A stretch of DNA of 64,000 bases from Nectonema munidae (GCA_030549495.1 JAUIRK010000305.1:248001-312000); one strand, 5' to 3'; shown: positions 24,549 through 37,401, counted from the first letter of the stretch. Numbers and translations are program-made. Notes: a model not told the origin generated them from the sequence alone.

Positions 24549-25199
24549 GGAAGCTAGCGAATTCACCAACAACAATTTACCGACACTTTATCGAATACAC
24601 ATTTCACAGACATTCACGACAATTCACGACGAAAATTTTTTTATTTATTAAAATTAAAAACTAAGATTATGGGCTACTGCTTTCAAATAATCAATATTAC
24701 TCGTATAGGAATGACAATTATCAACAATCTTTGCTAACCGTTGAGAAGAACAGCAATATTTCTTTCTCTGTGGCTAGCATGAATTACCCGCTAAATATTA
24801 CCGTTTTTACATCGTAAAAGTTTTGCTCTTTCTTCAGGATGTCCAAAAATTTCAATATATTAGCATGGTGTCCAGCTACCTGGGTTTCAAATGCTCAATG
24901 CCATCCCTCAAATGAATTATTTGTTTTTGGTACAGAGTTCAAAACGTTTTTACAAACATTCTACATCGCGAGTTCGTATCTTGGCGGTCTACAGCGATTG
25001 CTTCTATCACGACGGCCCATCCACGTATCTTCTAAAAATAATCTACAACATTTGGTAATTCAAAATAAATTTAAGATTATTCATTTAAATTCGAATTTAA
25101 TTTTAAATTTTGCTTCCCTACCATTGAGGATTCATGTGAAATGTTTATTCGATAAATTGTGTATGTCGGTAAATTGGTGTATGTCAATTCGCGTAGACC
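24549..25199 (-). mobile_element. Mutator-like (MULE) fragment with transposase C-terminus
   Basis: The imperfect terminal inverted repeats share GCGAATT and then CAATTTACCGACA and TTTATCGAATA (24549-24600 against 25143-25199). On the minus strand, 25035-24800 encodes EDTWMGRRDRSNRCRPPRYE, then VLNSVPKTNNSFEGWH, AFETQVAGHHANI and FLDILKKEQNF. This is the conserved tail of MULE-type transposases (TWIG...RPPRF...LPRTNN-VEGWH). Stops break the frame and the catalytic core is absent. It is a short, non-autonomous derivative that kept part of its gene. A plus-strand open frame of 132 codons over the same DNA is a shadow. Confidence 0.75.
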
Positions 25200-26600
25200 C
25201 CATTTTGATGGCAAAAAAAGCAAAGGGCATTGAGTAATTTGATATATTTACTACATTAATATCAATAAATTTTCTGTATCAGTTAAAAATGATACTGAGT
25301 TCTAATATGGGAATCAGGATAGGTTCATATTTTCCTCTTTATTGAAAATTTTACTTAAACTCACAAGTATTTTGGGTTTTTTCTTGAGGAAAAGTGAGTA
25401 AAGGACTGTTTACACTCAAACAAGGATGGACATACACAAAAAGTTAGCGGGCACAAAGCGTTTGTCAAAGCTTTCAAAGACAAAGACACTTTCATAATGA
25501 CTTGCTTCAAATCGCTTTCATTTTTCAGGATAAGCTGAGCAAGTATACTTTCCTTTGATGACGCGTTATTGATGAGGGGTTTAAAAAGAGATTTGATTGA
25601 GTGGCCTTTAAATTCGCGTCAACACGGGGATGATCCTGACGAAGCTACTTCTTCTTTGCCTTTGAACTTGGATGAATGCTTCAAAAGTCGAAGAAAGCAG
25701 AAATTAGCCTAGCGTGATAATAGCACGTTTATAAGAGAGCAAGTCAAAACAAAGAAGCGCATATTTGTATTGTCGTGAAATGGGAGAAGCGAGTTTATCA
25801 CTGTCTCCGTGGTCCACGTTTGGCGAGACCCAGGAAAGAATAGATGCAGTCTTTTTCCCACGAAGCCTGGCTAAGCTTCCGAATACACGCACACAATGCA
25901 TACGCCATGTTTACTCTTTTCAACACGCACTCACACTTTCTCGATGAGGGTAGGAAGAATTAGGTGTTTGCGTTTAAATACCTTTTTACCGAAAGTTAAT
26001 TGCCGTGTTCTCCCTTCAAAGATTCATATCTCTCTCCCTCTCTCTCTCACACACTTTCTCGTTTAATATACCAATACTTCTTGTCTTCTGTATGTAACTT
26101 TTTTCCTATTTTTCAAATAACCACACTTTAAAAAGCAATACTAGGTCTGCCAGATTTTGGCATTATCAAACGGGGGCAAAAATGGTATTGGAAAAAGTCA
26201 AAAAAAAATTTTTTTATTTCTTGTAAAAATAATTAATATGAAAAATAAAAGATGAATTTTTATACTAACAATTTCATTTAGAGCCAAATTTTTTTAAAAT
26301 CCTTTTTATAAGGCATACCTTTAGAGAATGAAAACCGGGATTCTTATAAATTCTTCGGGATTTTCTAGTTAAACGACTTCAAAACGCGAACAACACCGTA
26401 AAACTGGGACATCTAGCAACCATATTTTAGACCGAAAATTTTAATATAAAGTAACAATACTTTTGACATTTGTTCTCGTTATAAGTAATTACAATATAAT
26501 TATTTATGTAAAAATGTTTGTACTTTAAATCTAAGTTAACTTTACAATTCTATTCACATATGGCCTTGATGGATTATTTTGTAGCAATTTCTAACTCTCT
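25200..26600. other. Intergenic DNA with a possible exon near 25540-25712
   Basis: 25380-26080 is richer in GC. A plus-strand frame ending TAG at 25710-25712 reads FDDALLMRGLKRDLIEWPLN and later DEATSSLPLNLDECFKSRRK, a normal-looking amino-acid mix. It could be a last exon entered near an AG at 25538-25539. No homology was recognised and no partner exons were found. A CT-repeat lies at 26032-26052. Confidence 0.25.
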
Positions 26601-26607
26601 TGAAAAA

Positions 26608-26738
26608 GGGGGTGTGAGTAAGGTTCGTTAAATACTGGGTTCGACCCCACATCAAGCTTACTTTCTTCATAGTTCGATACAAGTGGCGCAATTGTGCCTT
26701 CTAGAAAAAAACACTCCACGATACCTTTACCTTGGCGT
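26608..26738 (+). repeat. tRNA-derived SINE, copy 2
   Basis: The B box GGGTTCGACCCC lies at 26638-26649 after a degenerate tRNA-like head. The body TTCATAGTTCGATACAAG...TGCCTT...ACACTCCACGATACCTTTACC matches the minus-strand copy at 5648-5800. Confidence 0.6.
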
Positions 26739-26739
26739 A

Positions 26740-28734
26740 AAAACAAATCTTTCATGGTAAAAAAAGTTTTCCTTACCTTGATTTCTGATTGAATAACTGG
26801 AAAAAAATTTATAAGTAAGTATTTTCCAATTTTTTTTGCTTAGGACAAAAAATTTCAAAATTTTAATTAAAATTATTTATATATGAGAGAAGTTAAATTT
26901 CAGAATTCTTATAGTACAGTGGAATTTGTTTAAACTTGAAAAACAGGAGATATTTATGCAATTATTGATATAGATAATTCTAATCAAATATTCCATAACA
27001 TTATGCACAATTATATAAATGTGTAGTTAGTTCAAAGATTATTCATATTACAGATAAATCAGGATTGAGACACATTTTTATAAAAGCTGAACAAAAGAAT
27101 TTGAAAGATATTTCATGATTAATATGGCGACTAAGGAGAAAGGGGCACGCCAAAGCCTTGTTTCATCTTTCTCTTCTCTATTTCCCAACATTATCTCATT
27201 TAAAGTCATCAAAAATTACTGCAAGACTCTCTCTTTGTCTGCGCTTGCATTTGATGCTTGCAAAGGAGAATTATATATACTGATCAAAGTATTGACGTTT
27301 TTTAATTTTTCAATTAATTTATAACTTTTTTGCTTGTGACGACTACTTTACTTTGCGAAGTAATTAAAACAATTTTAAACAACAAAGCGAATCAAGATAG
27401 CAGCAGGCATCACTAGCAACGCATCCATCCACTCATGCTCACGGCAAAGATGAAGCCAGTAGCATACATTTCACGCACGAGGCTAAAAGTCTTTAAAAAG
27501 TTGGCATATTTTTCGCGTTTGCACCACTAAATCATTATTTGTTATTTATTTGTAAAGTGTCCATAAGAAGTCGTTAATAATAAAATGGTGTTTGATACGC
27601 GTCACACTTAATACTTTCCCTTGACATCCGCTCATCTTCTGGCTCCTCTCTACATTTGAACTTTTTTCAATTAATTCTTTTGCAAAAGTTATAATTCCTT
27701 TTCAAAAGTTATATTTCCAAATTGATTTACGTAAGCTTTGCTTGAATACAAACTTAACTTAAATAAAGTATCCTAAAAAATAACACGGTTACTTAACTCG
27801 TTTGTGTATTCATTGGCAAATTCCTTACATAAATAAAGAAACTGGTGATTATTTGCAACTAAAATAGACCTGAAACTCCTTCAAAAATTGTCCAAACAAC
27901 ACAAAATTCCTTAAAAGTTGACGTGACAATTAACAAAAATTTGGAGCCTATTTGCAATTATTATTTTTTTAAAGGAGGATGAAATATTTGAAAGTATTCT
28001 CTTTTGAAAAATTATGATTTTTAGACAAAAAAGTTTTCAGGCTCGAAAGTGTTTAAGTTTTTACCTGCACTGCTCCAACCTGTGTGTGTTGGGAAAGATC
28101 ATAAGTGTGCTGAGATGCACATTTCTCTTTCATGTTGACTATGTTTATGATTTCGTTTTTTTTTATTATCTACTTTCACATGAAATTTTAGATGTAAAAG
28201 GCAAAAAATTCGATTTTTCAAGTTAAAGTAATATTTATTTGGTTATTACCTCTTTGTTAAATGTCATATGTATAATTTTAGGCAACATAGTGCATTTATA
28301 GTAGACACCGATTGCATCGGAAGTTATTACCTATTTTAAGGATATAGGAAGCTTAATAAAATTATAGCAAATTATTATATGTTTATTATTTTTAATTTTC
28401 CTTTAACTGCAACAATTGCGTAGAAGTATGTCATTGATTGTGCGAGATAAAATTAAAGAATAATTTTATTTAGAGAAAGAATCCTTCATCTTTACTCATT
28501 AGCTTTCTGCAAGGAGCTTAGAATAACTTTAAATCATAGATTTTGAATATATAAACTGGGGTTTAAATATTTTTTTTGCAAAGATTCCAAGATTACCACT
28601 TCAGTAGTTATTATATTTATATGTGTTCAATACATCAAATTGATTTATGAAATTTTACATGTAATAGTAAATGTTAGCTAAGTGATGATGATGTTTTAAC
28701 TTTCGCAATATTCTTGATCCTGACTCTTTTTACA
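26740..28734. other. AT-rich DNA, no gene recognised
   Basis: No coding family was seen. 27400-27500 is a small higher-GC block (CATCCATCCACTCATGCTCACGG is split by simple CATC repeats) with no open frame. Confidence 0.4.
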
Positions 28735-28890
28735 TCTCTTATCATCAAAGGAACATGTTCAATGTTCATCAATACTGTTTACAAGTCTATTACAAGTTCC
28801 ACCTATGTAGGATGAACCGCATCCACAATTATACATGTTGATAACCCTTCTTTTATTGAATTTAGATAGAGCATCTTGATTGGACCTGCT
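28735..28890 (-). mobile_element. Penelope-like GIY-YIG endonuclease remnant
   Basis: The minus strand reads SNQDALSKFNKRRVINMYNC, then GCGSSYIGGTCNRLVNSIDEH. This fits the GIY-YIG domain of Penelope-like elements (V-Y-I-C-CG-SYIG-T-R-L-R-EH). Only this C-terminal domain is visible. The run ATCATCATC follows on the same strand. Confidence 0.55.
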
Positions 28891-31800
28891 ATTTTTTCTT
28901 AATTTTCAATATAATAAGTGGGTATTATGGATCAATGAAAACGGTTGGAAGTTTTTATTTCTCTTAAGCTTCTACTAAGATTCTCCCACTTTCAATTCTT
29001 ATACAAACTCACACAATTCTCTTTTGTGAATCTTTCATCAGTGAAAATATTTTAAAAATATTTTCCCATCTTTTATTTTAATGAATAGGGCATATACACA
29101 TAGCCGTATTTATGTTGAACTTTCACCCAGTTAAAACTTTTTTAGACAATAATTTACCTTGAAAATGACCTTTATCAGGACGCGCCCGGAGAAGTATTTT
29201 TAATTGTGACTGCTTTACTCTCAGTTCATCTACGGCCACAATCATAAATCAAATTGGTAAACTTTGATTCAGTGGTGGAGAAATTGAAAATTTTGACTTT
29301 ATTAAAAATCTTCTCCAAGGACTTTCACGGACATGAATGAGTGAATGGATAAAGTTTTTCCCCGATTTTATTTCATCTGCCATCAAAGATTTTGATCTGA
29401 ATTAGTCAATAGTAAATCTATATACTAACTTGAAATGTATGGTAAAATATGCGTTAACTCTTTAACCAGATGTTGCGCTTATGTAACCTAGCTTATATAG
29501 AGCAATATTTGAGAATTTTTTTCTATTAAAACAAATAGCAGAAAAGCTTCAAAGTTTTTTTTTAATTCTGCTAGCTTATCAATCAAAAAATATAGTTTAT
29601 ACGATTTCTATTATTTATCACGAAATACAGAGAAACGCTTTTAACAATTTAAAGCAGATACTTAAAGATGGCCTTGACCCAAATTCAGAATAATCAAAAC
29701 TATGCCTTTCTTCATTAAAAATTAGTTGGAATAACAAGAGGGATTAAGAGTTGTGTACGTTAAAACCAAAATAATCACTTTAGTCTGAAAATGGACATTT
29801 TTAAAAGAAAATTTAAAATGCTCTATAACCTTAATTTTACACTTTATTATGCCACCTATATTTTTTTAAAACAAAATTATTGAAATAATTGTAAATTTTA
29901 ATAAACGGTTTTTAGTTCTTTTTGTGAAATTTTCGATATACAAAGTCCTTCCTGATCTGTTGAAAACGTGCTTTTCGTTTGTAAACTTCTGAAATTTTTC
30001 AATATCTTCTTTACGTATACAAAAAATGGACGATACAAAAAGGTGAATTTTTTAAACGAATAACAAGTTTTCATTACACCAGCTTTACAAAATGACTAAT
30101 AACGCTTTTAGTGAAAACAAAAATTCCCTTTCAAGAGAAAAATATTTTTATAATAATTTGTTTCTTTATAGTGCTTTTCTGTTTTTAATCATTTCCACGT
30201 TTAAGAGAAACTTTGGCAAAATACTTAAAGATGAAAGACGTGTAGCGGATCATAATATGTTGGGATCTCATGCGTGTGTATCAATTCATGCGTATGCATG
30301 AAATTAGAGTGAGATTCGTTGCAAAAATTTGGCGACAAATTATAATTATTAAAAAACTACACAGAACATTTTTGGATTCATGGAAAAAATGAAAAATCGT
30401 AATGCTCTAAAAAAAGAATTTTAATGTAGCATTTCACACTTTCTATAATACCTATATAATAATTATATAGAAAATGGTATATTCATGTCTCCTTTAGATC
30501 AGTGATCCTCATTCACTTTTAAACGTAAAATACGACAATCAAGTAGTCGGAATTTTAGAATTCCTTCATCCGCCACTGTTACTCCTACTCTGGAGTAAAA
30601 AATATTACCCTAAGAAATATTTTACCATTGTCTTAGGAATCATCAAGTAAAATTTAAGAACTCAGTATGTTACTAACTTATGATAATTACTAATCAAATT
30701 TCAATAAAATTAAACTAGACAAATTAACAAACAATAAAAAAATTGTTCTAATACTAAAAAAAATCAAATAGACTAAGTCAAACAAAAAGCTAAAACATAA
30801 TATCAACATTAAATCAAATCATACTAGTTCTTAAAAATAAGATCTGCTCAATCAAAGCAGCACATTGTTAGATTTGAAAATGAGAGAGTAAAGCATCACA
30901 TCACATTCATTAACCAAGAGTTTGCTTTCGTCACGGTGAAAAGAACGTTTAATTAACATTTGCCAACTTATCCAGCTTATTGTAGCTGCAGACATGAGGT
31001 GGACTAGCCCTGGTCTCGTTTGGATTTGAAATTGAAAAGGTCTCGCTAAATGTGAATGTACAACTTTGTTTCTAAAACAAGTAGATCTAGTGTATGATGC
31101 GATATCACATCTTTTATATAAACGGACATATCCCCTCCCCGCTTGGAGATGGGTAGATTATAATATTATAAAAAATTGGAAAAAGTTTATGCTTAGTCTC
31201 TTGCAATATGCTAGGATTTCTTGACTGGCGTTTGGGTTTCTAAACCTTTACTATTTCGACGTATTACAATGGATGTCACTACTACGAAATCACAGATTTT
31301 TATTTTGGTGGTTATGTGGTCAAAAGTAACAAACCTCATTTTTGCTCTTTGATTTCACAAAAAAGTAAGAAATTGGCCTAGTTTTTAATATTTACCAAAA
31401 TTAGTCTAAAAAAGAAAGTTGGAAAACTTCTTATACATCAAAGCGTTAAGAATATCCCCACTATGATTTTGAAGATCTCACTCTCATTTTCAATGAAATA
31501 TCTTATTTTTAAAGCGTATAATTTTCATTACTTGGGCCACTGGCCTCAAAACGATGAATTAAATACAATGGCAAAAACTTTAAAATGTAAAATCAGGCCA
31601 TGTCAATCAACATCTTTGAAAGATGGTGGAATAACAGCTTTAGCAATAGCTTCACGCTTGATAGTGGCAGAGAGCAGTCAGTAGCAGTGCCGCGGAGTGG
31701 TGTCTTGGGAAAGAGCTAAAATAAACAAATTAGTATGTGTGGCGTGAGGGATTTGACGGACAATGAGTGACCGATATACAATAACAATATTAATATTTTG

Positions 31801-33137
31801 CATGGATAGCTGCTTTATTCAACCGCAAACGCAAAGCGCTCAGACCAGCTAGACATTATTACAGTTCATAATTATTAATTTAGGCTTGATTAAGTCGCCT
31901 TTGTCACGCAGCCTTATTTATATTTATCCTTCTTCTTATCTCCTATCCCCTCTTTTTTGTGTGTGTGCAATTTCATTCTCCCTTTTTGTGCGCAATCTCT
32001 TCCAATAAAGCACTGCTCCTTTTTCGTCTGCGCACCACCAACCAACCAACTTAGGCGTAGGCTAGCACAATTGTTGTCGCATGTTTTGTTGCATCTCTCG
32101 TTCCCTCTCTCTCTCTCCCTCCCTCCCTCTCCATTTCTGCCACACTCTCCCGCTCTTTTCAGAACACAAGCAAGCAAGCAAGCACCTTGCTCCTCATTTA
32201 TGAATTTAGTGACGACTTCGTTACATTTCCTATCCATCACCATGTTTTTACTCGTTTCCTCCCTCATTTAAAATAGGCGTCATTTTGTCACAATCACAAA
32301 ATCTCTTCTTCCTCTCTTTGTCTCGAACAAATTTGTAAGTTTTGACAATTCACTTAAAATTAGAGGCAGCAGCAACGCAATTAGCCTTTTCATTTTAATG
32401 ATACCTATGTAAGTTTGTAGGCGCATGTTCATTAGTGTCGGCTATGTTTTAGGCGTGACCAAGTTTCGGCCTTTCTTCAAACCTTTTGACCGATTGCTCT
32501 CGTGTGTGGAAGTATTGTGTTTGCGCTTTTAACTTTTACAAAACACCTTTTAAGACGGACAACTTTTAGACTGTAAGGTAACTTGAGTCTGTACATAATT
32601 CTTGGTTAGTATTTTTTTATATGATTAACTCGCTTGCACAATTCATATCTTTGGGTACGAAATAAACGTGGAGAGAAGAGTCTCTCTTAAACCGCAGAAC
32701 GAAGTGAGATTTTTTTTAAATAGTACACATTTTGGTTATGGGACGATGGCAAAGTTTTGTACGCTTCCGATGTAAATTCTTAAAAAAATATACGATTTCG
32801 ATTCAGATGCCGTTTCTTAATTGTCTTATGTGTAAAGTAAATTTTTTTAATTTTTTTTATGTGTTTGGATTTGGAACCTCAATAAATCTAGTTAAATGAA
32901 ATTTAAAGTTAATTTATTTAAATTTTAAAATACGTTTAAAATTTTAACTTTTTTAATACTCCTAAAAATAAAAAGAAGAGGTATCGGAAGGTACTACTGA
33001 AATTTTCCGATATTTAAAAAAACACCATTCTAATTGCTATTAATCGTTCCATCACAAAAACATTTGTGTGTTTAAAATCTAGTAATTGCTTTCTGGACTT
33101 CTGTTCTTCTTTACTTTCGCCCTGTGCGCGGAATTTA
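28891..33137. other. AT-rich DNA with a promoter-like block at 31680-32580
   Basis: No gene was recognised. 31680-32580 has raised GC, CT-rich and tetranucleotide repeats (CCCTCCCTCC near 32115, CAAGCAAGCAAGC near 32170) and CCAACCAACCAAC near 32040. Long open frames on both strands there come from this low complexity. It may be a promoter or 5' untranslated exon of a distant gene. Confidence 0.35.
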
Positions 33138-33141
33138 TTCG

Positions 33142-33271
33142 CCCTTTCGTGACTAGAGTATCATATATGATACATAAACAATTTTACCTTCGTCTGCTTT
33201 TTCAAATAGTTTTGTGGAGGAATCTTCTGCTTTTTAATAAATATCCTCTGATTTTTCTGGTCACGAAAGGG
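33142..33271. mobile_element. Diverged 130-bp piggyBac-type MITE
   Basis: The perfect inverted ends CCCTTTCGTGAC and GTCACGAAAGGG enclose exactly 130 bp. The interior keeps the family words TTCGTCTGCTTTTT and CCTCTGATTTTTCTGGT. Flanking TTCG and TATC replace TTAA, so the target sites have decayed. Confidence 0.65.
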
Positions 33272-33340
33272 TATCATCAATAAAATTTAATCGAGATATA
33301 CCATTTTTACTTCTAAATTATCTTTATTTAGTTTTAAATT

Positions 33341-33520
33341 GGGGTCCTTTTGTTTAAACGGCCACATCAAGTAATCACCATTTTGTCTGCCTTTTTCAGT
33401 TAATTATATTTATTTATTCAGTTATTAATTAATTATAGTTATTAATATTATAGCAACAAGGACAATTATAAAAGGCAGACGAAAAGGTACTTGATGTGGC
33501 CGTCTAAACGAAAAGACCCC
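33341..33520. mobile_element. Palindromic MITE
   Basis: Long inverted arms at 33341-33401 and 33465-33520. Shared words are GGCCACATCAAGTA and GTCTGCCTTTT, with ends GGGGTC and GACCCC. TAAATT lies on both sides (33335-33340, 33521-33526), a likely 6-bp duplication. There is no coding capacity. Confidence 0.7.
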
Positions 33521-33725
33521 TAAATTGTCTTTTTCAATTCTAATGTGTCTTTTTTCAATACTAATTTGTCTTTTTAAATTCTAAAATGTCTTTTTAAATT
33601 CTAAACGCTCTTCCTAAAATACAGAATAAAATTGAAAAACGACAATTTAACGAACTAGAATTGAAAAAAAGAATATTTTGATTTGAAAAAAGATAATTTA
33701 GAATTTAAAAGAGACAAAATTCAAC
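33521..33725. repeat. 20-21-bp tandem repeat with inverted arm
   Basis: Five imperfect units of the type TAATTTGTCTTTTTAAATTC run from 33521 to 33615. They reappear in inverted order at about 33625-33720 (GATTTGAAAAAAGATAATTT), so the whole block can fold into a hairpin. Confidence 0.65.
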
Positions 33726-36704
33726 GTTTTTTTATTTGAAATATTTTTTATTTGGGAATTTGGCTGATAAATGAATTGATTTCCAAAGTTTCTTTGGCAA
33801 CAACTTAGCATTAACATAACTAATATTCGAAAAGTCGCAAAATTTTAAAACTTATATTATTCAGTTAAACTGTATAATTATAGAAAATTATTAATTTCTT
33901 GATATTGTTAAGCTAGGCTTCTTTGACTAATTGTTATGATTAAAACTTCATTTTTAAATCTTTTTTTTCGGATTTCGTACCCAGTTTTTACAGGTGCAGA
34001 ACGTTTCTTATCAATTCTAACCGTTGAGGGAATAATCTGTCCTTGTCTGGAAGAAAGATTCGATCTGGATAATTTCACACTATTGGCCTGAATTTTAAGT
34101 TCTCATATATGGCTGATTGTCAATCTATGGGCCATGGAATGTTTTAATTATCACATATTAAACTCAATCTTTTATTTTCTTTTGAACACTTTTTTTCTGG
34201 TTTTTAAAGTTCCAGATGAAGCAACAAATAGTAAACGAATATACTTTTTCAAAGGGATAAAAATTTGAAAGTTGAATATGCTCGAGTCAGGATAATGATA
34301 TAATATAAAAGAACTGAACAAGAGTGATCGAATCCAGCATCTAACCAACCCTACTCACGCTTAAAGAATATCTGGTCAGCTAAAAATGTAATATTACAAA
34401 AAAAAGAGCGCCTTATTCAATATTATAAAAAGTGTAAAATTTCAATCTGACTTGATAATTGAATCGAGCAATTAATATTTTAACACAAAAACTTTTATAT
34501 AGAATGTACTATTAATATATCTCTAATTAAGATATAAGAATTCATCCTGACACAATTTAGGCTTCACATCCACTCGAAAAACCAACTGGAAAATTTTATT
34601 TGCACTTTGTCATACTAAAGTGAAATAGCATATTGTGATATCGAATGATGAATATCCAAAGTATGTGATCCATTATTAGTTTATGTAAATGAAGTATGAA
34701 AAGAGGATTTAAGAAATGGGAGAATTTCCTTTAAGCATTATTAAATTATACTAATGCCTTTATTTACATTCAATGGAATTTATTTCCCGGACATTTCCTA
34801 TATACTAAATAATGCAGCACACTCTCCTATCTCTATGCTCACATAAATGATATAGCGAGCTTTTTATCGCTTCTTACATCTTAGTTAACCTAATAATTGA
34901 GTAAAATTCAATTTGTAAGAATTTTTATATTAGCATATTTCCCATTTATTCTTCATTACTTTTAATGAAGAATCTGTATTTATAGAGAGAATAAATTAGT
35001 ATAGATAACTTTTTTTTATTTTCCATGTATACTCATCAATTTTAAAACTTCACGTGCACAGTTCTTTTCAAATTCGCTTTCTTATTAAAGTAATTTATAA
35101 ATATAGTGATAATCCTACCATATATATAACTTTTTTCAATAATATATTTCCAATATCTTGTTGCCAAAAACACATTGGCAATACTTTCTTCCTACTGCCT
35201 ACATGGTGCGTATGTTGAGGTAATTTTTGAGGGGTGAGCATTTTTAATGCTTTTAACCACTAAATTTCAGCTCATTTTTTATATAAGTTATAAAAATAAT
35301 TCCTAAAATGACTTTAAAGTTGAAATTATTATCATGATGAAGGTGTTGTTAACATTACGATAGTAAAGGAGAACTTGGAAATAAAAAAATTGGGAGCTTT
35401 CATTATTAAATCCTTAAGTTTAAAATATTTTTAACATCTGGAAAATCTTATAATAATATTTTAGGTTTTCATATATAAAATTTGTTAATTAAATTTTCAA
35501 CAAATAATCCTACTTAATATTTATACAGACAGGCAATTATTTACTCAGATTCAACATTTTGAAAATTATCCAAGCTTATCAAGCTGAATTTATCCATCAA
35601 TTTTGTTTATCGCATTAAAAAGAATTTATTTAATATTTTCTTCCACATTTGTATATTTAAAAAAAGCCCAGATCTAATTGACCAATTAACTAACCAACGC
35701 CCTAATTTTATGCATAATAATCAACTGCCGACGAACCAACATACAACGTAGAGTCATGTTGTATACATTATAAAAATAAAAATTTTAGTGGTAGTTAATG
35801 TTAAATTTAGATACACTTTAAGACTTCCTTTTTCTCAAACATCAAGCTTTGGCTAAAATTAGAAATAAAATTGCAAACGCTTTTCTACACCTGGAAGCGT
35901 TAATTACGCAAGAAAAGAATGCTCGTATGTCTAATATCACAATCGCCAACGACATAATGCTTCGGAAAATACAAGCGAGATTGAGCGAATACGCTCTTTC
36001 AACCCAGTTTACGACCTGTCCAGTTAAACTTGCGAAAAGGCCAGAAATTCACTATTCTCTTTGCCTTCTCAGTGCTCTTGCCCTCTCCTACTATTTTGAA
36101 TACCATTCTTCAATGAAGTGCGTAAATATGTGTGTAGAATGATTCCTGCGCGTGTGTATACAATCTATACAATGGCCTAAGTACTCTAGTCACTACCTAC
36201 AACTCTATATCCAGATTTGAATACCAAGTTAACTTAGTAATCACGTAAATACATCGTATTTTAATCATTATCACTTTCTTTAAAAATAATATCTAATCAA
36301 TTATCTCTATCTCTTTCTCTCAGCTCTATCAAGTAAAATGAGAAGCATTTAATTAATTCAATATTCGATATATTTCCTGCAATAAGCGGTATATTTATTA
36401 TCTTATTAAGGCGCCTATAACTTAGACTTATTTTATGGTTTAATCTTTTATTTTATGTGTCAATTCAAAACATATGAATATAATAAATATGTCACTCATA
36501 GAAAGCGCATTTTAATCAACTTTTAATATAAAAAAAGTGTGCATCAATCATTTCTGCATCGCCTAACCATATGACTTTTGTTTAAGTTCCAGTTTCGTTG
36601 TTGTAAGATTCTTTGCATATTGTTTCTCACTTAATTCAATTTACTCTATCCAGATATATTTGGCTGTAGTTTTCAATTTTCTCTATGTTTTGGGAGAGAC
36701 ACTA
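33726..36704. other. AT-rich DNA, no gene recognised
   Basis: A plus-strand open frame at 35849-36142 (97 codons, MAKIRNKIANAFLHLEALIT at its start) lies in a higher-GC block. It matches nothing I know and may be chance. Confidence 0.35.
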
Positions 36705-36712
36705 GTGGAGAA

Positions 36713-37393
36713 TAGGGTGTCCACCCCGGGATTCCTCGTCCTCGAGTCCCCGTGGAATCGTGAAATTTCAAAATCCTCGTCCTCGAAAAAAATTCTTAAA
36801 TTTCCTCGGGGAATTTTTGAAAATTTTTTTTTGTCGAATCCGACGACAAAAATAACGAAGTAACGGAGAAGAAAGATGAAACATTAATCGTTAGCAACCA
36901 AAAAACAGAGAAGAAAAGCGTGAAGGAGGAATTGGACGAATTTCTGAAGATTAATGAAAATGAAGAACGTGAAACTAAAAGCAAGATTTCAAGTATAGAG
37001 GAAATAATGAAAAAAACATTTGACCTTTATTTAGAAACAAATAGGAGGCCCAAAGTTTTAGAAACTTTATTCAAAAATTTAAAGAGCATAAAACCAACTT
37101 CTGTGGATGCCGAAAGAGTGTTTTCGTCAATGGGTTATTTTTCTACAAAAAATAAGAAACCAGTTGAATGATGAAACTTTGAACGCTCTAATTTTTCTTA
37201 GATATTTTTTTAAAACATAAATCTTTTATGCATTTAAATTTTTTTCAATAAAAATCTTATATGAGACTTTTAAATTTTCTTTTCTGAACAGTTTTTACTG
37301 TAAAAAAAATCGCTTTCCCCCGGGGAAATTTTCAAAAATTACGAGGTCCTCGTTCCCCGGGGAATGAAAAAAGACCTTAAAGTGGACACACTA
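36713..37393 (+). mobile_element. Short hAT element with transposase tail
   Basis: A 681-bp element with ends TAGGGTGTCCAC and the complement of TAGTGTGTCCAC. GTGGAGAA is present on both sides (36705-36712, 37394-37401), a perfect 8-bp duplication. The plus strand at 36920-37171 encodes the hAT dimerisation region: SIEEIMKKTFDLYLETNR, then KSIKPTSVDAERVFSSMGYF. The catalytic part is missing, so the element is non-autonomous. GGGGAAT/CCCCGG blocks lie just inside both ends. Confidence 0.85.
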
Positions 37394-37401
37394 GTGGAGA
37401 A

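Noticed and set aside
24839-25237. 132-codon plus-strand open frame
   Set aside because: It is a shadow of the MULE transposase tail, which reads on the minus strand with recognisable motifs.
31914-32271. Open frames of more than 100 codons on both strands
   Set aside because: They arise from CT/GA-rich low complexity. The peptides are repetitive and match no family.
36699-36713. A 15-bp target duplication of the hAT element at 36713
   Set aside because: The matching 15 bp around both ends include 8 bp (GTGGAGAA) as the true hAT-size duplication. The other bases match because the right terminus ACACTA happens to resemble the left flank.
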